Shown here piece after piece: positions 1 to 11,900 of a stretch of DNA of 64,000 nt. A model generated the notes under the pieces. The model saw nothing but the letters and a program-made list of their open reading frames with translations, was not told the origin of the DNA and searched no databases. Within the stretch, counting starts at the first letter, position 1. Every line of letters begins with the position of its first letter. Source of the stretch: Sapria himalayana (Eukaryota; Streptophyta; Magnoliopsida; Malpighiales; Rafflesiaceae); NCBI GenBank assembly GCA_029783825.1, contig JAREIK010002637.1, forward strand, positions 1,005,514 to 1,069,513, written 5' to 3'. Position numbers and translations under genes: made by a program.

Positions 1-620
1 TTAAAAGGTATAAAATATTTTAATATATATATCAACGTACATGAATCATGTATATCAACCTGAATGATACATTCACAAAAAATTAACTATCTTGTTTATA
101 TATTACGATACTAGATAGGCAGTTGTAGACAGACCCCGAGTATGAACATGTATATCATATTCGAAGATGATAACTTTTTTATTTAGTTAATTAAGAAAAA
201 AATAATTGTGATTCATCAAATATGAGCGAGTTATCTTGCTACTTTGATACTAGTTAATAATTTATTTTATCACATAATAATAAAAATAATTTTTTTATTT
301 TATTATGATGAAAATCATATGAATTCATCTATCTTATGTTATCTAAGATAACACGTAATCTATTGAGTCCTCTAATATCTAAAATAACATCGAAGCCTTT
401 TTTTATAACAACTAATATTATTTCAAATAAAAATCAAGATTACAACTAAATATTATAGAGGAACTTATATGTATGAAAGACTTAAAAGACTTAAGATAGA
501 ACATTTAGGATAAAGCATAAGAGTTGATGATGAATTATGATTCATGAGATATGAATATTAAGAATATTAAGAGCACTTGTGATATCTTCAGACATATTCA
601 TAATGATAATGATCTGTCTT
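1..620 (+). pseudogene. family-A hAT transposase, C-terminal part (left piece)
   Basis: Degenerate 3' part of an Ac-like hAT transposase. It aligns by eye with 9979-10400 of the element at 8076-11106: the stretch around FIHEKLTDLFTYYDTRYDGG, then FRDDNFSIQ, then the dimerisation region with a clear SNVVSESAFS-like decayed copy near 380-430. Multiple stops and small deletions. It is cut at 620 by insertion of a family-B hAT and resumes at 4574. The 5' half lies outside the window. Confidence 0.6.
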
Positions 621-794
621 TAGGAGTGATCAAATTTCCAATAGACTATAAGTTCCTACCCTATCCAACTGAGCGGTTAACCACAAAAATCAGATAAAAA
701 TGCAGAAGAATTTTAAATCTTACACATTAAAATGAGTAGGAATACGGAAGAAGAATCTGTTTCTGTATTCCTACCCTACCCAACCCACATTAAA

Positions 795-799
<5 letters not shown>

Positions 800-828
<29 letters not shown>
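800..828. repeat. (TA)n microsatellite
   Basis: About 14 uninterrupted TA units, followed by AATTAT repeats up to 846. Lies inside the family-B hAT. Confidence 0.95.
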
Positions 829-832
<4 letters not shown>

Positions 833-942
833 TAATTATAATTATAAAAACTAAAAAACCAAAACCTAAACCTAAAAACCATAATATCACTCAGAAGTCT
901 GAATGCTGAAGAGTGAAGCTTGTGACTGCAAATGTGATTTTG

Positions 943-1132
943 CGAAGTGCGAATTGCTGAGCCGACTACCGACTGTCGACGGCCGACTGCACTACAAAGT
1001 GCGAACTATCGACTCATACTACCAATTGCACTGCAAAGTGCAAACTGCTGATGCCGAGTGCCAGCTCCAACTGCCGACTGCACTGTGAAATGTAAACTGC
1101 CGAATTCCGAGTTCCAATTGCACTACAAAGTG
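943..1132 (+). repeat. degenerate tandem array in family-B hAT subterminal region
   Basis: CACTACAAAGTG or close variants recur at 990, 1029, 1081 and 1121 (spacing 39, 52, 40), each followed by CRAACT and GCCGA-type words. Each core has CACT...AGTG ends that could pair. GC content is higher than the surroundings. Confidence 0.6.
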
Positions 1133-1753
1133 ATTCTGCTCAGCATGACAGAACCATGCACAGAAAGTGCCGCCAGCCCGACTGTCGCCTCCCCATGTTG
1201 TTTTTTTTGTCATTGTTGCCTCTGCCTGTTGTGCTCTGTTACTATTAGATTATTTTTTAATTTTTGTTCACCAACTATATTTTATTGATTTTCTGGTCGT
1301 ATCTTTATGCATTGATAAAAAATCATATTGCTTTAGATCAGTCATTTATATTCTCAGTTAGTAGATAATAAAACAGTTCTAGTTGTTATGAATTAAAGCA
1401 TGCATTTCCCATTTCCAAGTTTCGATTAGTTATACGATAAGCTATTTAACTATTTTGATAGATAACATAAACTATGTGAACAAATAAACAATAATAATTA
1501 GTGAAATAACTATAATATTCTAGATTGTTAACTAACTCAAGTATTTTTATAATCTTAGATAAGTAATATCTTTAACATCTTAGATATCATTTACACATTT
1601 TCTAAAGTATATTTTACTATGCATTAATATCACTTTGATTCTTTTTATTTCTTGATAAGTTTATTTTGATAAGTTTAGTAGATTATTTATTTTTAGATAA
1701 ATTTATATTGTTTATTATTGAGATGATGTGTATTGTCCATAGATAATTTTTTT

Positions 1754-3730
1754 ATGAATGAAATTATGCAACAATCATCTGTTCAAGCTGATTCTAACAG
1801 TAACATCTAAGTTATTGATAATATTATGTGGGAAGAACAAGAAACAAAAAAAAATAATCAAGAGTTTGGGAGCATATTAAAAAGATTAAAACTACAGTTA
1901 AAGTTAAATATTAGCATTGTAGTAAGAAATACAATTAACATGCAAGAAATACTGGTACTTCATCTTTGCTTTATTATTTAGATCGTTGCAAATCCTATTT
2001 GGGGAGTAAATATAAGAATGATATATCTCAGTTAAAGTTAATTAGTGCATTTAAAAAAGATAAAGATAATATTATTAGTACTATGATTATAGTGAATAAA
2101 TTACCATTTTGCTTTGTTGAAAGATAAATATTTAAAGAGTTTATGAGAACTGTAAAACCTAGATTTCGTATACCTTTTTGTATCACTATGATGAGGGATT
2201 TTTTGCAATTATATATGATGGAAAAAAAAATTGAAGTATATGTTTATCACATCTAGTCAAAGGATTTGTCTTACTACTGATACATGGATGTCTATTTAAA
2301 ATTTAACTTATGTCTTTAACTGCATATTTTTTGAAAGTTCCTAGATTTCATTGATAAAGATTGGAAGTTATACAAACGAATAAATAATTTTTTGAAAATT
2401 CCTAATCATAAGGGTATGATAATTAGAAGGAAAATCGAAGCATGCATGCTTGAGTGGAGAATAGATAGCATATATATTGTTATAATGGATAATGTTACTT
2501 CTAATGATAATACTCTTGATTATTTAAAGAGACAAACTATGAATAAAAAGAGCATTATCTTAGAAAATGAATTTATGCATATTAGATATTGTGAACACAA
2601 TTTGAATCTAATTGTCATAGAAAGTTAGAAGGAAGTGAACACGTCAATTTTGAAGGTACGAAATAATATTAAATTTGTGAAGTCTTCTCATTCAAGGCTT
2701 GACAAGTTAAGTCATGTGTTGAAAAACAAAAAATTGGTGAAAAGGATCTTTTTTTGCTTTGATGTTCCAACGAAATGGAACTCTACATATTTGATACTTA
2801 AAGTTGTAGAATGTTACCCAAATACATTTGATTTGTTGCAAGAAGATGATAGGTACTTTGTAAGTCAATTGAGTGGGGGGGGATAGTTTATGACTACCTG
2901 CATTTGATGATTGAGATATTGTTCGTGTATTTATAAAGTTTTTGAAACTTATTTATGAGGCTACTTTACACATTTCTGGATCATTATACACCATATTTAA
3001 ATTTTTTTTAAAAAACTATCAACTGTGTATGATCATTTGCAAGGTTATTGTGAAGATGATGATTATCTTTTGAGTATCATGACTATGAGAATGAAAAGCA
3101 AGTATGATATGTATTAGGATCATTTAGTTAATATTAATTTAATGTTGTTTGTTACTATTATGCTTGATCCACAATATAAATTGGATGCATTAGAATATTA
3201 GCTCAATGAAAATTATAAGGCTGATGATGAAGTAATTAAGGTTCAACTGGTTAAAAATATCAAAAAGATCATTGACCAATTATGCCAACAAAACACCAGA
3301 TTTAGTGTGGGGTGTGAAGTGGGGTTAAGTATTGATCAAACGAAAACATATGTCTTCGGCTAAAATGTCTATTCAAGAACAAGTACCTTCAAGTTTCATA
3401 AATAGGTACCACAAGTATAGCACTGAGAAAGGTAATCTGGGCAGCAAATCAGAGTTGGATCACTATTTGATGGAGGATGTTGAATTTCTTAGTATCAATT
3501 TTGATATTTTGAATTGGGGAGAGATTAAATCTTCTAAATTCCTAATTCTTGCCAAAATAACTCATGATATGTTAGCAATTCATATTTTTACAGTGACATC
3601 AAAATCTAATTTTGTACTTAGGGTCATATTTTAGATCCGTTTTGATGTCTAGCACCCAAAATAATTGATGATCTCATATGTGCACAAAATTGACTTCAAT
3701 CATCATCCATTACTTATGACTTCGAAGATG
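1754..3730 (+). pseudogene. hAT transposase pseudogene (BED finger, RICESLEEPER-like)
   Basis: The decayed reading frame follows the plant RICESLEEPER/Daysleeper hAT order. A BED-type zinc finger lies at about 1850-1990 (WEHIKKIKTT, KYQHC-like, HARNTGTSSL, L.RCKSY). The RNase H-like core carries TTDTWMS (about 2275), CEHNLNLIV (about 2592) and PTKWNSTYLIL (about 2767). The C-terminal dimerisation region starts at about 3495 (FDILNWGEIKSSKF, LAKITHDMLAI, VTSKSNF in place of VASESNFS). Numerous stops and frameshifts separate the open pieces (2392-2628, 2635-2886, 3332-3634). Not functional. Its divergence from the family-A transposase at 8474-10572 shows two separate hAT lineages in this locus. 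Confidence 0.75.
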
Positions 3731-4573
3731 TTTTAGAGAATTCAAAAAGTTATAAACTAGATTCAGGTTTGTATAATTTTATTATTATGTTTTTATTATT
3801 TGTTGATGTTTGATGAAATCTACAATCTAATTTTTTTTCACTCTTTTTTTCTCTTAGAAATTACTACAGATACAGAGAATCAAAAATAATTTTAATTTTC
3901 CTCTAGTGAATAGAGCTAAAAGACACTAGCAAAAAAAAACATTATTTAATTTTTTTTAATATTTTTTTAGTAATTATAAGAGTAATTGTTATTGTTGTGG
4001 ATATTTAAGTTAGTAAAATATTGATTATTTTTTGTGCAATGTTGCAGTCTACTTGATTTGTGGATTGAACTATGGTAAACGAGCGACTGGCGAGTGGTAA
4101 ACTACCACAAGTAAAGTAGTTAATTAAATATAAATTATAATTTTAATGTATTTGAATTTGAAATTTGTAATTTTGTAATAATTATGATGGATTGTATTTT
4201 TGTAACTATTATGATAGATTTATTTTTGTAACAATTATTGACTAGGATGGATTGATGGCTAAAATAATTATAATTATTATTGTAATTATTTTAGATATTA
4301 GTGTTATTGATTTATTGTGTTATTAAATTAGTACAGGATCAGTGCATATTATTTTATTAAATTATTAAAATATTTAAAAAATTTAAAGGTACAAATTAAT
4401 AAATATTTACCCAACTTCCTACCCGACTTCCTACCAATTAATCTGGTAGGATTTCGGGTAGGAATGCTATAGCTTTTCGGGTAGAGTAGGGTAAAAATAT
4501 TTATTCCGCAAAATTTTGGATAGGAAGGTGGAAGACTTTATTTCCTACCCGTAGGATAAGGTGAACACTCCTA

Positions 4574-5833
4574 TATATCTTCATCTATAATACTATATCA
4601 GAAACATCAATTGATTATCGATGATTCTTGATTTATGTAATTGTGATATTATACTACAGTGCTTCTGTTTGTTTATTTTTATAATTTTTTTTATTTCAAT
4701 ATGATTTATGCACTATTGATATATTAGATATTAGATTGTAGTTAGTATCATTTTTATTTTTGATATTTTTTTTTTCAATATGATTTATGTATTATTTATA
4801 TTATGCTTTTGTTTTATTAATTTATCATTGAAATTAAAAAAAAAAATTAATTTTTTATTTATATTAAACAAAACACAATATCAAATCACGATCACATTAT
4901 CACGATTTAAAATTTAAAATTCTATTCAAATTTAAAAGTAAAGTCCAAAGCCCAAAATATCAATAAAAAATTAACTAATTCATGTTAGCACAAATCAGCA
5001 TGGCCCACGCCAAGCCCATCATTTTGCGGGCCAACCATTTTAAGATGAGCCACCATTTAGGCATGTCACGTAAGGCATGGCTTGGTGGCACGGTGATACA
5101 TCACAGAAGTGAGTTATGACGGCATGATACAACTAGAAGTGTCAAACAGGACATGTCGTATCGGCGCAGATTAGTTTTTCGCACCCCAATAGGGCCACCA
5201 TGCAGTCCATAAAAAAATGACACGTGGCCGACTAATTAAAATCGGCCAAGTGGTCACATTTAAAAAAATGGATTACCCCATAAAGGGGCGGTCAAATTAA
5301 AAATAAAACTAAACCAACCCAAATGACTTCCTGACGAGGATCTCATTGGGCAGTCACCCAAGCCAGTTTACTATGACATCGGGTCAGTCACATAAGTCAT
5401 GCCTAGCCCGATACTAGTCACTGTTCCAAACCGTGTTGTACTATGCCAGACACTACATAACTAGGTCGAGGCTCGGGTCATGCCCTAGCTGCCTGGCCTA
5501 TTTGACACCTCTATCATCAAGTGAAGGGGCAGTCGAATTTAAAAAATAAAACTAAACAGACCCGAATGACCACCCGACAGGGATCCCATTGAGTAGTCAC
5601 CCGAGCTAATTTACCATGCAATCAAATTAGGTACACTAGTGTCTGGCCTGGCACAAGGCATGGTTCATGCCGACCCAACACGGCATGAGTTGTGCCAAGA
5701 GGCAGACCAACCCAACCCGAGGCACAGTTCCGGACAGAGCATGTGGGACCAGACACTACTAGGCCGGGCCGGGGCGGGCAACTCGAGCCATATTCATTTG
5801 ACACCTCTAGATATGACTCATTTGACACCTCTA
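4574..5833 (+). mobile_element. family-A hAT 3' end with nested deletion derivatives
   Basis: Continues the hAT interrupted at 620: acidic-tail and 3' AT-rich sequence, then GC-rich subterminal repeats. At least two further ends are visible. A left end TAGAAGTGTCAAAC starts at 5134. Right ends TTGACACCTCTA finish at 5513, 5809 and 5833. The words from 5275-5400 recur with changes at 5522-5640, so two related non-autonomous copies lie in tandem. No clear TSD pair could be matched. Confidence 0.55.
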
Positions 5834-7010
5834 AAGTAATGTATATATCAACTAGAAAAAAGAAATATATTTATTAATGATAATCTAGAGAAAAAAGGAT
5901 TGATGCAGTATCTCCTAAATTTTTTTATTCCTAGGAGCATAGATATGATGTGCAAATTAAGAAAAAATACTTTATGGCCTAGATCAATCTCCTAGAACAT
6001 AGTTTAGTAGATTTTTTTATATTTATTATATTTGGTCTGAGGAGATATATGACATAACATTCTTGTTTCTTCCGACATTAATCAAGAGATAAGTATGTTG
6101 TGGCATATGTTAATGATATTTTCATTATAAGAGATAATTAGGTTGATATATCTTAATTAAAATTATTTTTATAAACTAAATTTCAAACAAAAAATTTGAG
6201 ATATCAAAAATGTTTTATTGGTATTGAAAACAAATACTCAGAAGATTTGATATTTCTTTCTTATAAGATATACTATTAATATTACAATATTTATAATTTG
6301 TTTTGATAATTTGTTTGCATAATCAAATATTTATATTTTAATATTTTTATGTAAGTACAATAAAGTAAATATTAAAAGGCCGAAAATACAGGAGTAGCAC
6401 AATAACAGAGGTCTCGTTGTCTGGTCAGCAGACCAAAATAATTAGAGTAGAGTCTGACCCGTCCGATAATCTGACCCTCTCCGGTTAATTAAACCAAGAA
6501 AGTTTTAATATAAATGTTTTGTATTTTATTTTCGGATTACTATTTTCGCGATCTAAAACTGTTCATTTTCTCTCTATCTCTGCATGATTTATCATGACTA
6601 CTTCTGCATTGCACGTATGGTAAGATTTCTGTGTGTTTAATCTGTAATACATAAGCATTTTCTAGTGGATGTAGCTAGTCATACTGAGCGACTAGTAAAC
6701 CACGTTATTTCTGGTTTCTATTTTTCATTTTTGATTCTGTCGTGGTTGGATTGTGGATTGAATTTATATATTATTTGTTACTTTGTTGTTTTTCTTCTTC
6801 TGTATCTTAAAATCATAACTGTGGAAGCACAATTGCCAACAAATATTTTATATAACCTCAATATATCAGAATATACACTTGTTGACTCACAACTTGATCC
6901 AAATATAAATTTATCTACATATGTTAGTTCATCAGTTGACTCCACAAGATATATTATTATCATAAAAAAATTTAAAAATCTAATAATAAAAAATATACGA
7001 TGAATCAAAA
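5834..7010 (+). pseudogene. Copia reverse-transcriptase relic (split by solo LTR)
   Basis: Broken Ty1/Copia RT: a stretch at about 6085-6250 reads like KYVVAYVNDIFIIRDN (the YVDD catalytic motif as YVND), then LK.FL.TKFQTKNL and FIGIE. After the solo LTR it resumes with DPNINLS and SVDSTRY, the usual segment before Copia RNase H. Stops are frequent. The same relic family recurs at 7200-7530 plus 11107-11520, and at 22330-23520. Confidence 0.65.
6283..6841 (-). mobile_element. solo LTR (Copia-type), 559 bp
   Basis: On the minus strand it starts TGTTGGCAATTGTGC and ends in TA (decayed CA). The 5-bp duplication AATAT flanks it (6278-6282 and 6842-6846). It is colinear along its length with the plus-strand LTR at 17998-18572. 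No internal retrotransposon sequence belongs to it, so it is a solo LTR left by LTR-LTR recombination, inserted into the older Copia relic. Confidence 0.82.
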
Positions 7011-7530
7011 ACTTATAATATTCAACATCATTTATCTCAAGTACTTTTTTATTTTCATTTTAATACAATATATTCTACTTTTTTATCCTCATTTGATAGT
7101 TGTAGGATCTCTAAGACTTTTTCCAAGACACTTAGTCATCCATGCTGGTGATACTATATGCTAAAAGAATAGAATGCAATTATATCTAATTATTCGTGCA
7201 ATTTCATCCCAAAATTAATAGTAAGCTAATAGAGAGATGTAGATAGGTGTAAATAATAAAAATGGAACATGAAGTAAATATTGATCGACTTAACATTAAA
7301 TTGTTAGTGATAAATTTTACATATACTTATAGTATTGATTATTAGAACACTCTCACATGACTAAATGATCATTATTAAGTTGTTACTTTTTATTGCAGTA
7401 TCACACAAGTAGAGTATATATCAACAATATATAAAGAATACATTCATTCATAATGATATAAAAGAAAAAATATTAATACATTAGCCACTGAGATTCACTA
7501 TTCCTAAGAGAATAGATAGAGTGTGCAAAA
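7011..7530. other. AT-rich stretch, Copia-LTR-like
   Basis: No gene. The part from about 7340 shares words with 21540-21640 (ATCATTATTAAGTTGTTAC...), which precedes another Copia relic, so it is probably a decayed LTR or leader. Runs into the Copia sequence that resumes at 11107. Confidence 0.35.
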
Positions 7531-8075
7531 TAGATGTATCAAACCAGTCGGCCCAGGCTAGCCCGACCTATATTTTTCGGGCCCAACCAGGGCCGGCGTG
7601 CCGTGCCAGGCACTGCATGCTACAGAACTGTGTTGTGCCTGACACGACACGGTTCCTTAAAGGGTATGTCTGGCACGGCTCGTGACCCAAAATCTATCTG
7701 AGTTCAAGTCGAGTCATGTCGGCCAATTCATGCCAAGTTGGACATTTTTTAGAGAATTAGGGTTTCGGGTGCCACGCCATCGTTGGTCGTCGAGCATCAC
7801 CCCCTCAGATGTCGCTCGGTGAGTGATCACCCATGTCATGCCCATGTGCCATGCACGCATGTCGTGCCTAGCACAGCACGCAGGCCGAATGCCCTCGGCA
7901 CGACATAGCATGCATGTCGAATGCCCTCAGCATGGCACGACATGATTCATGTTGAGGATCCACCAAGCACTGCCCAAGCACGATATTGTAGCATGTTATG
8001 CTGAGCCAGGCACACATGAACCATGTCGGGTTTCAGGATGGGCCCATATCACATGGCCCGTTTGACACCTATAGT

Positions 8076-11000
8076 TAGAGGTGTCAACCTGGACAGGCCG
8101 GCCTGGCCCGGCACGGTTCGGCCATGCTCGGGTAAGGCACGAGCCATGCCGTGCCTGACCCGGCACGAGTTCGTCCCATGTCCCCCTTGCTTCGCCCCTC
8201 CTTCAAAAAAGACCTCGGGTCGGGTCTGATTGGACCAGACCCGCGGTCCCCCGAGCCAACCAAATAACTATTCTGCGGGAGGATCTAATTCGACCCTCCT
8301 GCAAAGCAGTGAGGTCGGCACGTGACCGACCTCACTTCTTTTACCAGGTAATTTATTTTAAGTTTTTTTTTTATTTTCTCTCTCTAGTTTCTCTCTCTAG
8401 ACCAAAAATAGAAAATTTTAAAATCAGTCATCTAGTCTCTAAATAATTATTCTGATTAACAAAAATCCTAAAAATGACAAATACTAATGAAACAGATTTA
8501 AATTTAGAAAATGAAAATATTACACAGAGGTCTGAGGCTGCTGAAACTTTGGTTTCTCCATTCGTCTCAACCCAATCTTCTAAAAAATAAAAAACTAGGA
8601 CTTCCGTAGTTTGGACTCATTTTAATATAATAAAATAAAAAAATATTAGGGATGAGGAAGAAGAAATTGCATAGTGTAAATATTGTATGAGACTTTTAAC
8701 ATGTAATAGTTCATTTGGGACTGGGCACCTTAAGAGGCATGCCGAATTATGCACCAAAAAACATGATCCATTAGATCCTAGGCAAACTCAACTTGGCATT
8801 GTATTTTTTGAGACTAGATCGAGTTCAATCTCAAGATTTACTCCCTTCATATACTCCAGCGAGTTGGAAAGGACGGCATGACCAGACTTATCACATTAAT
8901 GAATCTTCCGATCAGATTTTCGGAAGATCCAAGGATAGTGCGCATCATGCAGATATATTTTCAGCCTACTTATCGTAGGATTCTTATGTTCATATCTAGG
9001 AATGACATACTAAAGATATATAAGTTAGAAAAACAAAAAATAATTAATAAATTTATGGCATATAGTGGAAAGATGACCGTGAAGTCCGATATCTGGACAA
9101 GTCGCGATGAATCATCTTATGCATGTCTCACCAGCCACTATGTAGATTCTAACTAGACTATGAATAAAAAAATTTTAGGATTCTCTGAGATTCTTCATCC
9201 TCATGATGGCCCGGCCATTTTTGAGTGTATGATAAAAATCTTTACGGAATATAAAATTCAAAATAAAATTTTTAGTGTAATATTTGATACCGCATCTAAT
9301 AATGGAGTAGCGATTAACATGTTTGTTAAGAATATTAGAGACGCACCATTAGGAGAGATTTTTCATGTCAGATACATGTGTCACGTGATTAACCTGATTG
9401 TTCAAGCAGGTATGAATGTGTGTTCCCCCGCGTTAGATAATATACGTAATGTACTAAAATATATTCGTACTCCTCACAGACAACAAGAGTTTGGTAGTCT
9501 CTGTTTGTCTGCGAATCTTAAGAAAAAGTAATTCCAATCGGATGTGAGACATCGTTGGAATTACACGTACATGATGTTGGAATCATGTGTTGGATACGAA
9601 CACGTTATATCTGACTACGTCAATAGTAAGAGTGACGAATTTATTATTGACGACACTGACTGGGCTTCAGAAATTTTATTTATGAAATTCCTGAAGATTT
9701 TTTATGACACGACGAACATGTGTTCGTTGGTTTATACGCCCAGACTTGCATTGCACTCCAGTGCATATGCAACATTAGTAGCATGTTTAGGAAGTATCGA
9801 GCTGACCTGATACTTAGCCATATGGTTGCAGAGATGAAAACCAAGTACTTAAAGCATTGGTTCACCGTTTCATCTCTTTATTGTCTCGCTGCATGCATAG
9901 ACCCTAGAGTTAAGATGGAAGGGGTAGAAAACACCCTGACTTACATTTCCTCGTACATGAACCTGGAAGAGCCACCTGAATGATTCATTCACGAGAAATT
10001 GACTGACCTATTTACATACTACGATACTAGGTATGATGGTGGTAGTAATGAGACTGTGATTAGGGACATTGATACCTTGTTCAGAGATGATAATTTTTCC
10101 ATTCAGCTAGCGAGGGAAAAATAGTGGGGTGGACCATCACATATGAACGAGCTTTCTCGGTACTTAGATATCGATTATTACTCAATCCTATCACATTCTG
10201 ATACTAAGAATCTTGCTATATTACAGTGGTGAAAATCATGAGTCCACCTTTCCCGTGCCATCCTAGATAGCACGGGATCTACTTACTCCTCCGGTGTCGA
10301 GCGTAGTATCAGAGTCTGCTTTTTCTGTTGCGGTGAACATGATTTCTGATAAGAGATCGAGATTACGTCCAGATATTGTTGAGGCATTGGCTTGTTTGAA
10401 GGATTGGGAAGATTCGGGGTTTAGCATCCATGATCGTGCTGGAGCTAGGACAGGGACTACAGCCGCATCTACTGCGATAGCGGAGGAGTTGATTGCTGAT
10501 GAAGATGATCCATATGATAATGATCTTGATGTAGCGGCTAATGATGCTCATGATATGCCGATTGACGATTGATGATGATCTACTATTTTTTGATTTTGAT
10601 GTTTTGTTTTTTATTGATTGTACGCTTTATTTATACATTACATAGAAATTTTAATTTGTTTGGTTCGGACCTTCGGTATCTAATAGCTGATTGGTCATTT
10701 TTCATTTGGTTTGCTTATATTTTTTTTACTTTTTAATTTTTTTTAACATAATTTATTGATTTATTTATTTTTTTGTTTTAATTTTTCATTTAAAAATTTA
10801 TAACTCTATTATATAATTCTAATAAATTTTAAACTAATTTTATATTACATTATAAAAAAAATTTTAACTTTGTAATTTTAATAAATTTTAACAATTTTCA
10901 TATTATAAATATATAATATTATATATTATCTATAATTTTATATATAATTTAATAAATTATATAATTAAAATAAAAATTTAAACAAAATAATTAAAAAAAA

Positions 11001-11106
11001 AAAATTTTGCCCGGCTTTTTTTAACCGTGCCAGGCCCTGCACGAAAGCACGCCGGTGCTCAAAAAATGGGCAGGGCCGGGCCGGCCCGGCCCAGTTGACA
11101 CCTCTG
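8076..11106 (+). mobile_element. family-A hAT, complete, 3.03 kb, nearly intact
   Basis: Ends TAGAGGTGTCAACC and, inward from the right, CAGAGGTGTCAACT. The octamers cctatagt (8068-8075) and cctgtagt (11107-11114) differ at one base. GC-rich subterminal repeats (GGCCCGGC, GCACGG, CGGGCC) occupy about 200 bp on the left and 100 bp on the right. Between them lies one transposase gene (8474-10572) followed by an AT-rich tail. This is the least decayed transposase-bearing element in the window and the best reference for its family. Confidence 0.88.
8474..10572 (+). pseudogene. family-A hAT transposase (BED finger, RNase H-like core, dimerisation domain)
   Basis: Start ATG at 8474 (MTNTNETDLNLENEN). 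A BED zinc finger lies at about 8600-8770 with CKYCMRLL, FGTGHLKRHAELC. In the core: KSDIWTSRDE (about 9088), CHVINLIVQAG (about 9379), RHRWNYTYMMLESC (about 9547). Dimerisation domain at 10294-10460: SSVVSESAFSVAVNMISDKR, then DIVEALACLKDW. It finishes with an acidic tail (EDDPYDNDLD) and stop at 10570-10572. About 700 residues is normal for Ac-like plant hATs. Defects: in-frame stops near 8582, 8633 and 8672, a frameshift near 8870, stops at 9156 and 9529, and another frameshift near 9790. Several are single-base changes, so it died fairly recently. Confidence 0.85.
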
Positions 11107-11520
11107 CCTGTAGTGCAAAATAGTAAAGATAATTAATGGCCTAAAATATTTTCTTAGAACATAATGAAAATAAGTATGTGATATTAATTATATATATCGA
11201 TAATATTTTAATTATAAAAGATAATCAATTTTATATATCCCAACTGAAATCATTTCTACATATCATGTTTTTTACGAAAAATTTGGAATGTTAAATATAT
11301 TTCTTAATATTTAACTCAAAAACTCAAGAAGTTCGACATTTCTTTCTTATGGAAGATATATTTCAAATATTTTATAGACTTTGATATGTCAAAATATGTA
11401 CTTACTAGTTTACCATTTGATTCGGGTATAAATTTATCTGCATATATTAGTTCATCAATTGACTCCACTAACTATACAATGATAATAGGAAAACTAAATT
11501 TTTTGGATAATCAAATTGGG
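11107..11520 (+). pseudogene. Copia reverse-transcriptase relic (right part)
   Basis: Continues the relic interrupted at 7523. About 11170-11330 reads like a degraded VIYIDNILIIKDN followed by LKSFL and FTKNLE, and 11420-11480 repeats the Copia segment seen at 6884-6960. Degenerate, with stops. Confidence 0.55.
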
Positions 11521-11900
11521 TAAACTGAGAATCAAAGATTACTTATTCACTCCACAAAATTTAAATTGTGAATTTTGTGGAGAAACAAAAATTACTAACC
11601 ATATTTTATTTGAATGCTTGTTTTGAAAGAAAATTTGACATGAAATAAAAAGGTTAGCACAAATTTAAGGTTAAAAACTTTTACTACCCAGCACATTTAA
11701 ACTAATGACAAAAGAGTACTCATCGGATACACCTAGAAATATCTTAAGATAATAGCATTTACATCCACCATTTACTATATATAGAGAGAAAAGAATGCAA
11801 TGTGTCATTAAAGGATAGCTAAAGATATCAATACAATTTTGAGGAGAATTAAAACTAGAATTTCCATTATATTCAAAAAATCTTGTAATAGCCTGATACT
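11521..11900 (+). pseudogene. LINE 3' fragment (reverse-transcriptase zinc-binding domain)
   Basis: A frame reading LRIKDYLFTPQNLNCEFCGE then TKITNHILFEC matches the zf-RVT domain at the C-terminus of plant L1-type LINE reverse transcriptases (C..C...H....C pattern). It continues with KLMTKEYSSDTPRN and FTIYREKRMQC, also as in that family. In-frame stops. 5' truncated, as usual for LINEs. Confidence 0.65.

Larger units (their letters stand above)
621..4573 (+). mobile_element. family-B hAT element, complete, 3.95 kb, inactive
   Basis: Ends are TAGGAGTGATCAAA on the left and, read inward from the right, TAGGAGTGTTCACC. Flanking octamers are tctgtctt (613-620) and tatatctt (4574-4581), 6 of 8 identical, the hAT TSD length. 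Subterminal copies of CCTACCC or its complement lie at both ends (about 655-785 and 4428-4555), a typical transposase-binding arrangement. It contains a dead RICESLEEPER-type transposase (1754-3730) and a degenerate tandem array (943-1132). It sits inside the C-terminal coding part of the family-A hAT. Confidence 0.72.
7531..11112. mobile_element. non-autonomous hAT (outer), hosting an inner hAT in its right tip
   Basis: The left end TAGATGTATCAAAC starts at 7531. The right end TTGACACCT(A/G)TA is split, with the inner element inserted into its last bases. The 8-bp TSD gtgcaaaa is perfect at 7523-7530 and 11113-11120. Without the 3-kb inner element the outer copy is about 550 bp of GC-rich CATGTCGTGCC-type subterminal sequence with no coding potential. 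It interrupts a Copia relic. Confidence 0.8.

Noticed and set aside
850..882. Telomere-like AAACCTAAACCTAAA
   Set aside because: Only two or three imperfect units next to a TA microsatellite inside a hAT; not the plant CCCTAAA repeat.
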